The position numbers were made by a program, and so were the translations under genes. Source: Helopsaltes ochotensis (taxonomy: Eukaryota; Chordata; Aves; Passeriformes; Locustellidae). Taken from it: 64,000 nucleotides of DNA. The notes under the pieces are model-generated. The model was not told the origin of the DNA. It searched no databases and saw only the letters and a list, made by a program, of their open reading frames with translations. Shown here in pieces: positions 24,759 to 39,700 of this stretch; the stretch's first letter is position 1; each line of letters begins with the position of its first letter. The DNA is taken from NCBI GenBank assembly GCA_013400155.1, contig VXBM01000009.1:1710590-1774589 (forward strand). The letters are read 5' to 3'.

Positions 24759-27700
24759 CTTTGCAAGTAAAAGTAAGATAGATAATGATAAATGCAAAAT
24801 TATCATAATACTTAACACTATCTTAGCACAGAATAAAGAAATATGTATTTTCTAATGATGAGATTTCAAATTATTTTCTTCAAGTGCTAATTAAAACTTG
24901 AAATGCTGAAAAATATACCAATTTAAACATAGAACTGCAGTTGTTAGATGGTTGCCTCAGCAAAATTCTTGTAAGCACAGGTACATTGATGTACTGCTTA
25001 AATATCCTAACATTGCAAGCCTGTTAATGCATTAGTGCATTTGTGATTTAGGTAGGTTCAGAGAAAGAAAGCTGCCCACTTTGATATTTCTAGTGTTGTA
25101 TTTCTCCCCAGCCACTCTTCATGTTTTTGCAACACAGACTCTTTCAAAAAATGTCCTCTGTGACATAATAAAGAAAGGAAGAATTTATTACAGCTCTCCG
25201 TGTATATACATTTTACACTATACATACCATGAGTAACAAGTTAACCACACAAGGATTTTAGTAGTTGCTGTCTGTGAGTTTGTATGTGTATGCACACTAA
25301 TTTATACAAGCAGGTGTCAGTGCACCTGTCTCATTACTGTGGCCATGAAAATGCTTAGGTAGATGCAAGTAGCTTCCATCTATAAGATCATATACCTATA
25401 ATGTCAAATAGCAGCAGTCCAGGTCAATATCAGGTCAAATGAAAAGAAACACAAATTTAAAATCACAATCTCAGTATCAGCTAGTGAAAAAGTCAGCTAC
25501 TCCTTCATTCAACAAGCCAAGTTACAATGACTCATCAAGAAAAGACACATAATCAACTCAGGGTACATCAAAGTAACTGTCCTGGCAGCATCTTGGTTTA
25601 ATTACTTAAATTTGCCAAAACAGAGTATAATTGATAAATTAATCTTTTACATAAAAATACCTTTCCAAAGTAATGAGGGAAATTGTGTTGATCTTCAATC
25701 ACATGAGCAAATCCTCCCTGAAGGCCAAAGTCCACAGAAAAGTACGGCAACCCTTTAGGAACCTACGCATGCAAAACCACATTTTCAGACGTTTAACAAA
25801 CATTGTTGGCATTTAGTCAAGCTCCCCACAGCAGAATGAGTTTGAACATGGTTTTGCAGTTGATAGTATCATGTTTTATTTTAAAATACCTCTCAAACCA
25901 ACTACATGTAGGATAAAAGTGCAACAGAGAACTAGTAAAGCAATAGTAAAGCAGGTAAGGGAAAATAACAACCTAGAGCAACTGGACAAAACAACACTGA
26001 AGAAAAGATGACTGGGATGGCAAAACTTCCAGAGGCCACAGCTGGAATAGCAGGTAAGAGATGGGGACCCCAAAGAGCAGTGTGCACAGTGGGCAAATGC
26101 CTCCCTGACTCCACATCTCTGAATTATGTAACTTTAACAGAAATTTTAAGACAACCACTAGCAAGCTTCATTTATTAAAGGTAAGATGTTGACTGGTAAT
26201 AGGAAATATTTACCCAGTGAAAAAACTGACACTTAGTGGGAGGAAACAACTTTTTGGACAACAGATTACCAGAAACCCTCTCTACGTGAATGGACAAATT
26301 TTATCCTTAACTTGCCAAATCAGACAACTTAATAATTCTGTCAGCCTGCAGGGCAAGTGCTGTATATCTGCCACAACAAAGACCCTTCAGTCTAACAGAC
26401 GTGGATCCATTTATTGCTACAGTACTGCAATGAATTTCTGCTGTTTCACTGCAACAAGTTATTTTTCACTCTTTTAATTGCTGAGGATGTTTCTGTACTA
26501 GTAAGATTTACAGAGCCTCCAATTCATATGCATTTCCTTTGCTACAGGCCTAATAACCATAAAACTTTCAGGAGGCGTGTTCCATGTGTTGCTTGAAACA
26601 CTGACTCTAAAAATAATTAAGATTAAATAAAGAGGAGCAATGTAGCAGAGCAAGAAACATTTAACACTTTACATGGTCTTTTAAAAAATCAGTAAGGAAA
26701 AATGGGTTGGCAGGTGACAACTTAAAGAAAAGGTCAATTTTGTCCTATTTCACACAATTTCTGCATACAATCCACTGACTGGGTGATGGCTCAGCCATGT
26801 CTGACCTTCCAGCCAGGTACCACCGTGTCCCAATACAACTCTCCAAATTCCCAAACCTCAGCTCAGTCTCTAAGCCACACTCTCCCATCTTGGTGAAGTC
26901 TACAAACATTTCTTACCCTAAAATAATGTTAAAATCACACAACTGTGTCACAATTTATGTTCAGATACATTGTATTAATGTAAAGAACTGTCTGGACTTA
27001 ATCTGAAAACTGACCTACCTTCAATAAATATATAACAGTCACAAAAATGTATGGCTATATAACACGCATCTTCCACCTCAATCTTAAAATGATGGAACAA
27101 TCTTTGAACCTAACAGATTCAGCATTATTCCTTTAAGATTTGTTTATATAAAGATGTTTCATCTCAGTATCCAGGAGACAGAGAAGGTACTGTTCCCTTG
27201 TTTCTTAAAAAAAAGATATTCACAATGCTATTTATATTTTCACTTCATAAACTTTGCAACACAAACAGCTGTTCTAGGTTAATGAAAAAGACACATCATA
27301 TTTGCTCCAGGAAAGTAATTTGCAAATCTTTGATCTACCTTAATTCTTAAAGTTAATCAAGAAAATTATACCAGTACATGTCCTCAAAGTGTCAGCTTTG
27401 TTCTCAACTAATGCTGGCAGCTTAGTCCACCAATTGTTGAAATAAATGGGAATCTTTTCTCTAATGTCAGTTAAGAGTGCAGGCTGGTAATTCACCTCAT
27501 ACCTATGCCATCTTCTGATGCACTAATCTAATTGTGTTCCCTTTCTTCTCTCTTTGAAACAGTTAATAATGGAAAAATGTTAGAAGAATTTAATGATAAA
27601 TTCAGGATACAAACACTTCATTACTTACAGATTTCCGAATATCTTTTGAAGAAAGATCAATTAACTTCTTGTTCATGGACCACTCTTCATCAGACTCCAT

Positions 27701-30700
27701 TATAGCTTTCTGTAAAATGATTTTATCTAAAGGTGAAACTAGTCCATCATACGGCAAATGAAGAACTAACTGTAGTGAAGTACACTGTAGTAGTGCCAGT
27801 ACAGATTACTTAACAAAGTAACTTTTCTCATTTCCAAAAGCTACTTTATAAAGACATCATATAATATCTTCAGACCCACCCAATTCACTTCCTTTGTTTC
27901 TTTTTTATTTTAATTTAAGTTTCGCTTGACACAAGTTTCAAATAAAAGGTCACATTCTCTTTTTACTCACCCCATACAAAACCTCTTATGAATGTATTAC
28001 ACTGAATTAGCCTTCTTTCTCTTTTAAACACTAAGAGAAGAATCCAGCTAAGAAGGATGATTGCCCTTAAAAACCCAACTTTGTATTTCCCATAGGATGG
28101 AATTTGGTATAGTGTAGGGCAGCTATCTTCTAAATTTCATTTGCTGTGCATTTTAGTGGTAGATACTTCCAAAATAAATGGCATTGCATTGTTCTTTCTC
28201 TTTCCTTGTGTATTCAAAGAAAACACAAGTTTTACCAGCCCCTGAAGCACAGCAGTCAGATCTAACAGGTGGAGGGTTTCAAATGTGGTAAAAGTTACTG
28301 TATTGTTGTTCACCATACTGATGCCCCATTTCATCAAAATGTAATCACATTATTTCCAGAGAGCATAAATAGTATTTCAAAAATCAAATAAGATATTTTA
28401 CTTATAAAAGGCAAATAATGAGTCAATTGCTGAAAGCTGTAAGGACTCAGTTCCAGGCAAAAGCCTCAATGAACCTTTTCTTAAAAGGTCAAGGGAAAGA
28501 GCAGAAAAGCTATAGCAGAAATACCTATCATGCTGTAGAATGGTCATCAGAGGCCTATGTAGAATTTGGGATTACTGACATAAAATGGGGATGAAACAAT
28601 AACTACATTGGTATTTCTTAAAACAGGTAGTATTTTCTCATTTAATGCTTGTCAAGGCACAAGTATTGTGTTTTAAGTTTATACTACAGGACCCAAGTAA
28701 GAAGCACTGCAATCCTTAATGCACTTCAAGAGACTACAATTCTCTTACCTTCTTCTAGTATTTCCAGTGCAGTCTGTCTTGGGACAAATGCTCAGTGAAA
28801 AACAGCTCTTCCACTGACTACTGGAAAAACTGAATGATTTCACACTGCTTATTTTAAGATCAAGGAATATTAGGAAAGAATAGATCCAGAAGAATATCAA
28901 AGAATACCTCTTTTCAAAAATTGCACTTGAATATCAAAAAAGTTTTCCAGAAATAGATTAATTATGATATATACATTGAAATTACTTCAGAAAAAACATT
29001 TTCGTGTACCTTGAAGTAGATTGGAGCCATATCTCCTACTTCTTTTGGAAGAGGAATGCATTCATATACCATATGATACCGCTTCTTCATACTCATGTTT
29101 GTTTCTAGGAACACACAGTCCAAGTCTTTAGCTTCAAACATTTTCACCAATGCATTTCGGAACATCTATTTAAAGAAAAAAAAAGTGTTATTTAAACTAA
29201 CTTTGCAGAACTTTCAGATATAATGTATTATTTCACCAATACAGTATATTTGTAATAAACTAACAATAAAATGGAAAACAGTAGCAATCATACTAGGAAA
29301 ATTCTGTATTACTTGCTAATTTAATATTACCTATATTTCCTATGATAAAAATGTAGGAAGTCTAGGAAATTATTTTGAAATACACAATATAATTAACACT
29401 ACAAACTTAGTTTTAATAAATACCACATATTTTTACAGCTGAAATTGAAACTATGTTGAACTTAACTGTAGTGCTCCATAAAACAACATGGCTTTAGAAG
29501 TAGGTCCCAAGCTTGCAATTTCTAAGAAGGTAATGACCTGGCTTTTACTGACTATAGTTACAATTATCCTTTTACTACTCCTTCCAATTATACAGCTTAA
29601 CAAAAAAAAATTTAAAAGGAAAGTATTTCCTAGGCAAGTATTTTCCACTTCAAGTAAAATATTAATAATTGCCTCAGAATATAAAGCTACCATCTTCAGT
29701 GTATGGAAGCAAACCAAATGTAACACTCAATATTTGTGGCCTCAAACTACATTTACGAGTTCCCTGTCAGAGGAATGAGGTGCTGCACCTAATTCAAAGT
29801 ATATTTCAGTTAATTCTGATAGCTCCAGTGTCAGGGTCCTGCATACAGCCAGCAGGCCCTGCAGCCTCTTCTATTTGCTGGGGCTCTGGCTGCCCATGTA
29901 GCTGGGAAACTCTGATGTGCTGCAGTTGTGAACTGGATCAGATCCAGCAGAAAGAGATGCGGTATTAAAGAGTGGTGAGAAGTGTGGGCCTGGCCCCCTG
30001 TCACTCAGGAGCTGCAATTAAGTCCAGGCTATTTTGGTCCTTGCCTGAACGGTTTCAGGGCTGCCTGTGCCCAGCCAGGTACCGGGCAGTTCTTGGCCCT
30101 GACTTCATCTCAGACCTAAACCTGCCTGGCCATCACTGGGCCATGGGTGACCTTGCCTACAACCATGGGAACATTCCTGGCCTGGTACCATGGGAGTGTG
30201 CCCTGTCAGTGAGATGCCTTCCCCCACCTGCCTTGCCCATCGCCTTGAACCCTTGACTTGCTTTCCTGCAGAACAGCTGGCTCTGGCTGTTCCCTGGCTC
30301 TTGACAGTTGGTATTTGCATCCAAGATATGCAACAACATCGTTCTATAGCTTACAATGTTCAGATGCTGAACAAACTATCAAAAACAAGGGATGATTTCT
30401 GAGAGTCATTCAAACTCATTTTCAAGTGCACAAAAGATCTAACTTTATGATAGGATGAATGTTTCTGAAAGTTTCTCAAGATCTTGAAAAATGCTTTTTA
30501 AGAATGAAGATTTTTGTCTTACACGTGCTTCTACACCATTTCCACAGTGTAAGCCAAGAAATCACTGGAACTGTAGGAGCCTCAGAGACCAAGGTACCAT
30601 AGCCCTAAGACTCACATAATTCATAAGGAGTCCCTTTTTGGACTCATATTTTTTCCCAGTTAACAATGCTCAGAAGTACAAACAGCACCATTAAAAGGCT

Positions 30701-33700
30701 AATCCCATCTAAAGGTTTAGGATTCCTTATCTTAATGTAAACAGAAAGCTGATGAATCAAACACATCATCAACATCAGAAAGTACTGAAATAAAATAGAA
30801 GGAAAACAAATCACTACCAGGTTTTCAGTGCAACAGGACTAGAACTTGAGCTCTCCAGCCTTTCACCATCTTACTCAGTATGAATCAAAGTGGAAGTCTA
30901 AGAAACGCGGCCAAATACCTATGTAAACTAAGCATTTAAGCTCTTCAAAGCAGGCCCTTGTGCCCAGATTTCTCCTCAGTAATGAGCTGTTCCATGCTGT
31001 GACAGGAGAATGCTGCCATCATTCCCCTAAAGCACCTGCTGAATTACAGCCAGAAGACAGTGCCCAGTGTTCCATGACTGATACCGGGCTCTACAGAGCT
31101 GGGTGACAGGCTACTCTGGATTAACAACTTTTAGTCTTCTCCTTGTTGCTCCAGCCACCAGCCCTCTACTTCTGAAACACATTGAAGCAAGCAATGTGGT
31201 GAGATACCAAAGGCTGAGAAAGACTATTACTTACAGCCGCTACCCTGAAGTATTAACTGAAATACAAATCCATCAAAAAGTCTAGAATATCAGCAGATGT
31301 TTGCTAACCTTCCCCAGCTGCATTTTCTTGCTTTTAAATACACTGGACTTTTCCTCCAAATTCTGAGCAGGCCAAAGCATCAAGAACAATTAGCACTAGG
31401 AAGGAGAAAACCATCCATAAGGGGAAATAAGGTTTGGCTTATGCTTGAATGCACACAACATTTAATACATGCAACCGTTCAGTCCACACAGAATGTGTCA
31501 AGATTTGTATCTTTTCATATAAAAAATATTCCATGCATATTTGCTTTGGCAAGTGAGCACATCAGTGTCTAAACTACACAATATGTTAAATTCAAGAGCT
31601 TGAAGGCATAAAGGAACTCTTTTTGTTTTACTCCAATATATCCTAAAAAAAAAAAAAAAAACAGCAAAGATAGTTAGCTAAAACACATACTTCATACAAC
31701 ATTTTGTGAATACTTAAAAGTATGGTAATTTTTTCCCTTCAGCAGTAATAAAAAATATGTCTCTGCCATTAGAAAGGTAGTTTAGTCCATTGACTGTCTG
31801 CTTATACTCTTGTTAAAGCTTTCCAGACTCCTTCTTCTGTAGTCATAGAAGTTGGGGAAAAAAGAAGTCATGTATCCATCACTTTGCAAAATACTTCACT
31901 GCAAAGAAATATCTAAGATGTGTATGAATATTTTCACACAGGATCAAAGGATAATGGTTTTAGTAACTAGTTAGCAACTAGCAACTACTACCCTTTTCTA
32001 GCAAGTAAAAGAGTAGTGTTGAAGACAGGGATTGCATCTGCTTATCTTTTCCTTATCCTATTTTCTTTCTCATACAATTTTAAAAGTCATAATTGTTTAG
32101 TTAAGAGCTTAGGGTAAACAGAAGATCTAGGATAAACATTTATCACTTTTCTGCATGCTCCTTTGTTCCTCCTAATCCTACTTGTTGCACTTATTTGCTT
32201 CTTATCCAGCTTTCTTAGGCATTTCTGTCATATGCAAGAGAATTCATTTTCTTCCTGGTTGGAAGGAAGCATAATTTACTATATGAAACAACATCAGACA
32301 TGAGACTAGATGTGGGGAGCAAATTTGAAAGGTCAGAGAATCGATCTGCCAGACTTGAGGGAAGACCAACATTATTTAAATTATTACATATAAATTATGC
32401 TGGTTTTAAATCTCAGCAACTGCAACATGGAAACCTTTCTCTAGTCTCATATAGTCTCCAATATTTCAATATAAGAAGTTGCAAATTTTTTTCCCCTTGT
32501 AATAATCCTGATGGCAGGATAGGGGGTTGACAAACACAGTCAAACTCTTAGACAGAAAGCTTGTTAAATCCCTCCCTTGATTTTCCATCTCCAAACAAAA
32601 CAGAATTCAAAATCTTCAAAATGCCAATAAGAGAGTTGGAAAGCACAACCCATCATGCCTGGCACTTTATTTTAATAATTCTTTTCAAAAGAGGTAGAAT
32701 ATTAGATTTGAACAGGGATATCATTGATTTTAAGAATAAGATTGTTCTCTTTTAATTGATATCCACCCAAAAACAGGTTAAAAAACTGAAGATATGTAAA
32801 CAACATATTTGTATTTCATTTAAAGTGATCTGTCTGCTCTGACAATTCTTTTCTTTTCCTTGGCACTCCCAAGAAAATCCCATGAAGCCAGTTATTATAT
32901 TTATTGTAAGGGATCAGCTGTACCTACTTCATTTCAATAGACATTCCTCTAACATGTTTTCAAAGACTTCCAAGGATGCATGTTCTGCAGCATTTCAAGA
33001 AACTTCTTCTAGTGCTTATAAATTGAAAATTTGCTTCAGTATTTACCCTGCCTGTCTTTCTTGTTAATATTTGACCACTAATTTTCATCCACAATGTGAG
33101 AATGTTCTGCCCCTTAGTGGAATCAGAATAAAGCTGCCAGACTGCAAATTATGGAAACATGTACTTATGACAAGGATATTATTATCCACAAGAAATTTAT
33201 TTTACACAAGTGTTAGGAGACAATTTTTCACCAGACCTGGATTTCTTCCCAAATGTCTTCATCCAAAAGAGTGGCTGCAGTATGGTGCTGTAGAGGGGCT
33301 ATCAGGCAGTGACCTTCAGTAAGGGACTGGCTGCTTGGTAGAGACAAGTACACCTAGGAAAAGCAAACAAAAACTCAAGTGCCTAGTTTTCCAGCATTAA
33401 ATAGCTTCTCATTGCTGAGACTAAGAAATTCATCATTTGCTGACCTCAAACCAAAAGAAGCCATTAACTACTAATTACAGCAAGGTATTAGCAATTTTAG
33501 TGCTTTTTAAAAGGGTCCATTATCCACCAGCAGCTCAAATGAACCAGTAGTGTCCAGAGAGCAGTTCCACCACCAAGGCAGTAATATCAGCCTTATAAAC
33601 AAAAGTGGCATCATAGCTGTTATGAAATCACACTGTTTAGTGCATTCCAGTATTTTCTAATATAGGTACATAGTATATGTATGTATGTATGTGTGTATAT

Positions 33701-36700
33701 ATATATATATAAACTGCATACTCTGTGTCATCGTTTAACCTGGCAGGCATCTAGACATCACACAGCTGTGATGTCACACAGTGTGACATCACTCACTCCC
33801 TGTTCCCAGTGGGATCGGGGGAGAGAATCCACAAAAAAAGCAGAATTTGTGGGTTGAGATAAAGACAGTTTAAAAGGACAGGAAATTAAATAACGATGAT
33901 GATAATAACAACAATCACAACGAAAAAACCAAGTGATGCACAATGCAATTGCTCACCACCCACCAACTGTTGCCCAGCGACTTCCCAAGCACTGGCCTCT
34001 GGCCAACTTTCCCCTGAGTTTATCCACTGAGCATGATGTCATATGGTCTGGAATATCCCTTAGGTCAGTCAGGGTCAGCTCAACTTCTTTTGCCCCTCCC
34101 ACCTTCCCACTGGTGGGGCAGTATGAGAAGCAGAAGAGGCCCTGAGCACTACTTAGCAACAACTAAAAAATCAGGGTCTTATTAACATTACACTCATCCT
34201 AAATTCAAAACACAGCACTGTATCAGCTACTGGGAAGAAAAATAACTATCCCAGCCAAAACCAAGATACCCTGTATATTTATCTGTCTATTAGATAGATA
34301 AACACAGATTATATACACATATATACTCATAGATATGCATCTTTATTGAGTTTATATATATATATAAAATCTCTTAAAAAAAGGAATGCAATGTACCTTA
34401 AATATCTATGCACCTAATTCCTTTACCTATAAAGAGTTTCAGATCAAATGAAAACATCAATAATAAATGCAAACTGTAGAGAAAAAAATTATAAAAAGGC
34501 TATATTGAAGTATTTCAGATGTTATAAATCCAAGTATTTATGCAATTTTTAAAAGCATTAACAGAAGCAGAAAGGTTTCCAAACCAAACTTCTGTTTATT
34601 TCAAAGGATTTTAAGCTTAAAAATAGAATTATCCACCTAATTTTCTTTGATATCAAGATACAGTTCTTCACCAGTTCAAATTTCCTCCAGTGAAGTGTGA
34701 TTTAGTCTTCCACAAATCCACCTACAGTCTAATCTCTGCACTGAGATCTTTCATTATAACTTCTGTCTTCTACAAACGTGACATCAAAGATTAGCTTTAA
34801 AATTCATGACAGATTTATATCTTTTTCCTCCTCACCCTTGATACAGTTGTGGAATCAACTGAAAGGGCAAGGAAAGTAAGATGCAGAACAATAAATTCTT
34901 CCACAGAAGCAATTTTGTTCCTAATTTTAAACGCTCTAACATCATTTCTTTTTTATTTCTACATTTGTGTTAAATTGCTATTTTCTTACCTTGGTGCCAA
35001 TTGCAATAATAAGATGTTTAGAAAGTTCGCTGCTATCAAAGCAGTAGGGGCACTTTTCCATGCATGCAGCGAGTTGCTGGTGCTCACGGATTGCTTTTCT
35101 TCTTTGTACTTCCTCCTCTTCCCCACTGCGTGCTCTCTTGGCTGCTTTGGAAACAAACATGTCATCCAGAGTATAATACTCTCTGTCAGTTTTTTCCATG
35201 AGCTGAAAAGATATGCGGAAAAATTGCACACATTTATAAAGCAGCAAGAAAAAATACTGAGCTCTTTGTAGTACCCTTCCTCGAAAAAAGCATAAAGTAC
35301 ATAAGCAGTAGCATTTCTTCCTTTCATATGGCATCTGCTGCAGATGGAATCATCAGGTACCTCTCCTGAGAGCAGTCATACACAATCTTAGCACAGATAT
35401 TAAAATACAGATATGTGACAGCACTGAGAAGAGTATATTATATATTCCATTTCAAATTAAGGGCTAGGTATTTCAGTATTATCTTGACATAACTTCAGCT
35501 ATCTTTAAACAGATGCACAATTTTATATATCATTTATATCATATATTTTATCCTCTCCCTTCTCCTCCTCCTCTCCTTTTACAACTACCATTAAATCATC
35601 TTTTGTGAAATAACTAGACCATGACTCTGCACTTCATATTCACAATCTGTGAAAATATGCCAACAGTTGTTCTTACCAAGTGAAAAGGATTAAGCCACTT
35701 TGGGAAGAAAACAGTTTTTGCCTTCAATACTAAGTCTTTCTGAGTGCACCTGTTGCACACCACAACAAATCTTAATATATTTCAAGATACTAACTAGGGT
35801 AGCCCTAGCAAAAGACTAATGTTAACTGAAGGCATTTGGAAGGCATGCTGTCATAACTGAAACACAATCTCCAGACTAAAGAAATTCTCCCAAATATCCC
35901 AGGCATTGTTTCTCTAGATAATTATAGATATAGATATAGATATAGATATAGATATAGATATATAGATATAGATATATAGATATATATGAGGACAGATTTT
36001 TTTTGTAGACTTTCCCCAAAAAAGACAGCAGCTCTTGCTTTTCCCAAATACTGCAGCCCTCTAACACAGATCAATACCTTATTTTAAATATGCTCAGTAC
36101 TTTCCTTATCAAACAACTGGGGAGGAGCCTCCTTAATATAACTTTATTCACCTATAATACACTTAACTCCCTATGTGCATTTCCTACTGGAAGCCACTGC
36201 AGACTAAAATCAACAGTTCAAAAGTTCAACTACATTCTTCTTCCTCTGTTTTACTATAATTCTATAACTCTACATTTAACAGAAAAAGGAGATTCCTAAG
36301 ATTTAGAAAAAATATGTAGTGGTTTGGGCATTTAAAATCAAGCCTCTGTTCTTCTGACATATAAGCATTAAAAAGGTAAAGACCTGCAGCAGAAGCACTG
36401 CTTAGAGAACAGCAGCATTTTGTTACTACTAAACATAACGACTGGGGTTTTCTTTTAAATAAAAATTCTGCCAAGAGAATGGAAATACACAGGAAACACC
36501 ACAGTTGGCACATTAGAAAGGAAAGGAAGGGTGGAAATCACAACACTTTGTCTATCAGGAGTATCACACATAGCACAGAATACCATTACTATTTTGCTCT
36601 GCTTGCACTTAGAAGTAGTCATGGAAATTCCTGGTTTGTTACACACAACCCCTTTTAAATAATAGTACTCTTAAAATACTCCACAGAATCCCTTGTGATA

Positions 36701-39700
36701 GAATAAATATTCATCTTATTAAACAGCGAGGAAGATGCCTCTCTCATGGAACATGGATAAATTGCTGTATACAACATGATAGCTGGAATTCAAAGCAAAA
36801 TTCTTACATACAAAGTAGCAAACTTTTATAAAGTAGGTGCTGTCTAAAATCCAAATTTTATTTCTTCTGGTACAGTCATGACCAGCAGATCATAGAACCA
36901 TACAATGGTTTAGGTTGAAAGAGATTTTAAAGATCACCTTCCTCTAAGACAAGCTGCTCAGGGCCCCATCCAGCCTGGTCTTGGACACGCTAGGGATGAG
37001 GCATCCACAACTTCTCTGGGCAACCTGGCCCAGTAACTGATTTCCCTCAAAGGGAATTCCTTCCAATAACTAAACCAAATCTACCCTCTTTCTGTTTGGG
37101 GTCACTAGCCCTTGTTGTATCTGCCTGTGTGCAAAGTTGCTCTCCCTCTCTTTTCCAACCCCCCCTTTAAAGTACTGGAAGGTGTTAAAAGGTCTCCTTG
37201 GAAACTTCTCCAGGCTGAACAACCCCAACTCTCTCAGCCTGTCTTCATAGGAGAGCTGCTCCATCCCTCTTTTAAAACATTTATACTTCTATTTGTACAA
37301 TAAGGTACCCAGTGAGTTCTGCCAATTACATTATTTGGCTATAACTAAATCTCTCAAAAAGAATTTAAAAGGGGAATTGAAAGAACAAGAAAAAAATCAT
37401 TCTCTAAAATGCCAGAAGGAAAGCAAGTAATCATTTAAAACCCGATTTCTTTCATACATATATTCTTCTATACAAAAGACAGAACTAGCACACATCCAAA
37501 GAAGGAACTTCGCTGATGTATTAGAGCTGCTGGAAAGCTGCTGTTCTGCATTACAGATGCAGCATCACGCCTGCTGAATTTGAAAGCCAATGCATTTTGG
37601 AAGTTGTGTATTTAGTTCCCTCGCCACGACTGATATTGTTTGGTATCACCCTTGCTGTTCAGATGCTGCACAGAGATCAGGAAGAAGCAGGAAGTCATTC
37701 TGATCTATCAGTTTAAAGTTGGGATGTCCTACAATATATCAGTTAAATACCTAAAGCTAGCAAAGGATATTCAGGTAGCTATAAGGGCAATGCACCTGAA
37801 GTCCTTGTTTCTACCAGATGCTGACCAAAGCCCAGAGCTGTGCTAAACTGACAAGTGCATAAGACAGATCAGCTCTACAGTCCCCAGTCTTCTTTTTCCT
37901 ACTTCCCTTTTCTTTATTCTTGGCTTATCTGCCACATTCTTCCTTCACATACACGCTCTTTTTTTTCCAGCTTTCCCTTCTCTTTTGGCAAGCACTGACT
38001 AACCAGAGGACACAAAGGCAGCTTTAGGACTCTTAGCACCAGGCAAAATGACACGGCCTCCCACATCTCATAGCATAATTGTGCAACTGTGTCATTTCTA
38101 TCATCCATCTGATTTTCCACAGCCAGGATGCAGTTTTCATTTAACCAACAGAGAAGAATCACAATTGTGCTTGCCCTGGCCAAGAGAGGCCTGTAATACA
38201 CAAAAATTTAAACAGCAGTCAGGGAAGGCATCCAAACTTCTCTCGGGAGCCCTCTGGGCTTTCATTTGGACAGCTCAAATACAGTGTAAATGTGGCTAAA
38301 ACCCAAGGAAAGGGATGAGATCTCTAAACATTCAGCACAGGAATTTAGAAAAAAATCAGCATCTGACTATGCATAAATTAGAATGATTTGAGAGGGAAAA
38401 ATTACAGTGTTGTATTTTCTGATTAAATCCTTATCATGATAATTACCATGAATAATATGAATATATTACATGAATTATTTCATTATAGAACATTCTGTTT
38501 ACTAAATAATTGAAGCACTTTTTAATTTGTTAGATTAATGAAGCCATCAGGCACCATGGCATGGGGCTACTTCCTGAAGTAACTCTTGCAAATCTGTGCA
38601 AGGTACACTCCAGGGTCAGCCTCATTTTTTTGCCAACCTGTGTCAGGCCACTGGAACCATATCTCATGGCTTGATTTTAAACCAATTCTGCTTTTCTTAT
38701 TCCACATTAAAACCCCTGGAGTCTTATACACTGTGGCTTCCTACACACTCCACCTCAAGCATGCTGCACATTATGTCTCTTATTGTTTCCTCTGCTGCTA
38801 TTACTTGCTTTTTGGGTGGCCCCTTAGAATAAAAAGCCCTGCTAAAGAATTTGGTATCATTGTGATACTGAAAGGAAACCTTAAGAGACAGAACTCCTAA
38901 TGATTGAGATTATATTTGTATAATACCTCAAGTCCCCTCTTCAAGTTTCCTTTGAAATTTGAGGATGAAATGGGAAATTCTATTAAACACAATTAGCAGA
39001 GAAACAAAAGATACCTCCATGGTTCCGGTGAGGGTTATTTTCAGCTTTTTTGTACTGTTTCTTTTCTGGTTATTTTCTTTCTCTAATTTGTATGCAACTA
39101 TTGAACTTCTGCTTTTCCTGTTTCCTTGCTAACGCAATCATAGCTAGAGTTACTTCCTTTTAAGCTAATAAAAGTGCATCTGCTTGAAAAATTTGTGGAA
39201 AAAAAAGTCTATAGATTGTATAAAATTTATCAGTTTGGGTTTAAATTGTCATGGCAACACTGACGTCTTTAAATGACAGAGTTAATATTTGTGGAATGTT
39301 GTATCATAATATATTTTAGGAAGCTGCAAAGAATAATAATCTATTGTTTTAGAATACAAACCTGAGTGACATAAGAATACATCTCATCACATTTAAATTT
39401 ATTTAGCATTTAGCACCTATTCTGAACAATAAAATCACCTCAGAAAAGTTGTTCTGATCTCAAATGGTATTTGCTTAAGACAAAGATAAAATTTCAGAAT
39501 TTTATCAAGTAAACCTTATTAAAATTCCAGTCTCTCTGTGAACACAGACATTTGAATTTAGAGGTTTAATTCATCATGTAATTCAGCAAAATATGCATTT
39601 TCAAAACCTATCATCACCCTGAAATAAAGAATATTTTAAACACATAGTATCAAAGGATTTGAAGATATCAGTGCACAGAGTGCTTTTAAGGCCTGTGTCA

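Larger units (their letters stand above)
24759..33236 (-). other. CWF19L2 introns between the last five coding exons
   Basis: Four introns of about 0.9, 1.9, 1.3 and 4.1 kb. They are AT-rich with chance frames. The 4.1 kb intron holds a GC-rich block at about 29830-30315 and a 17-base A run near 31646. Otherwise no repeat family or second gene was recognised. Confidence 0.8.

Noticed and set aside
34849..35271. Plus-strand open frame of 140 codons
   Set aside because: It is antisense to the CWF19L2 exon at 34990-35202, which is clearly the coding strand.
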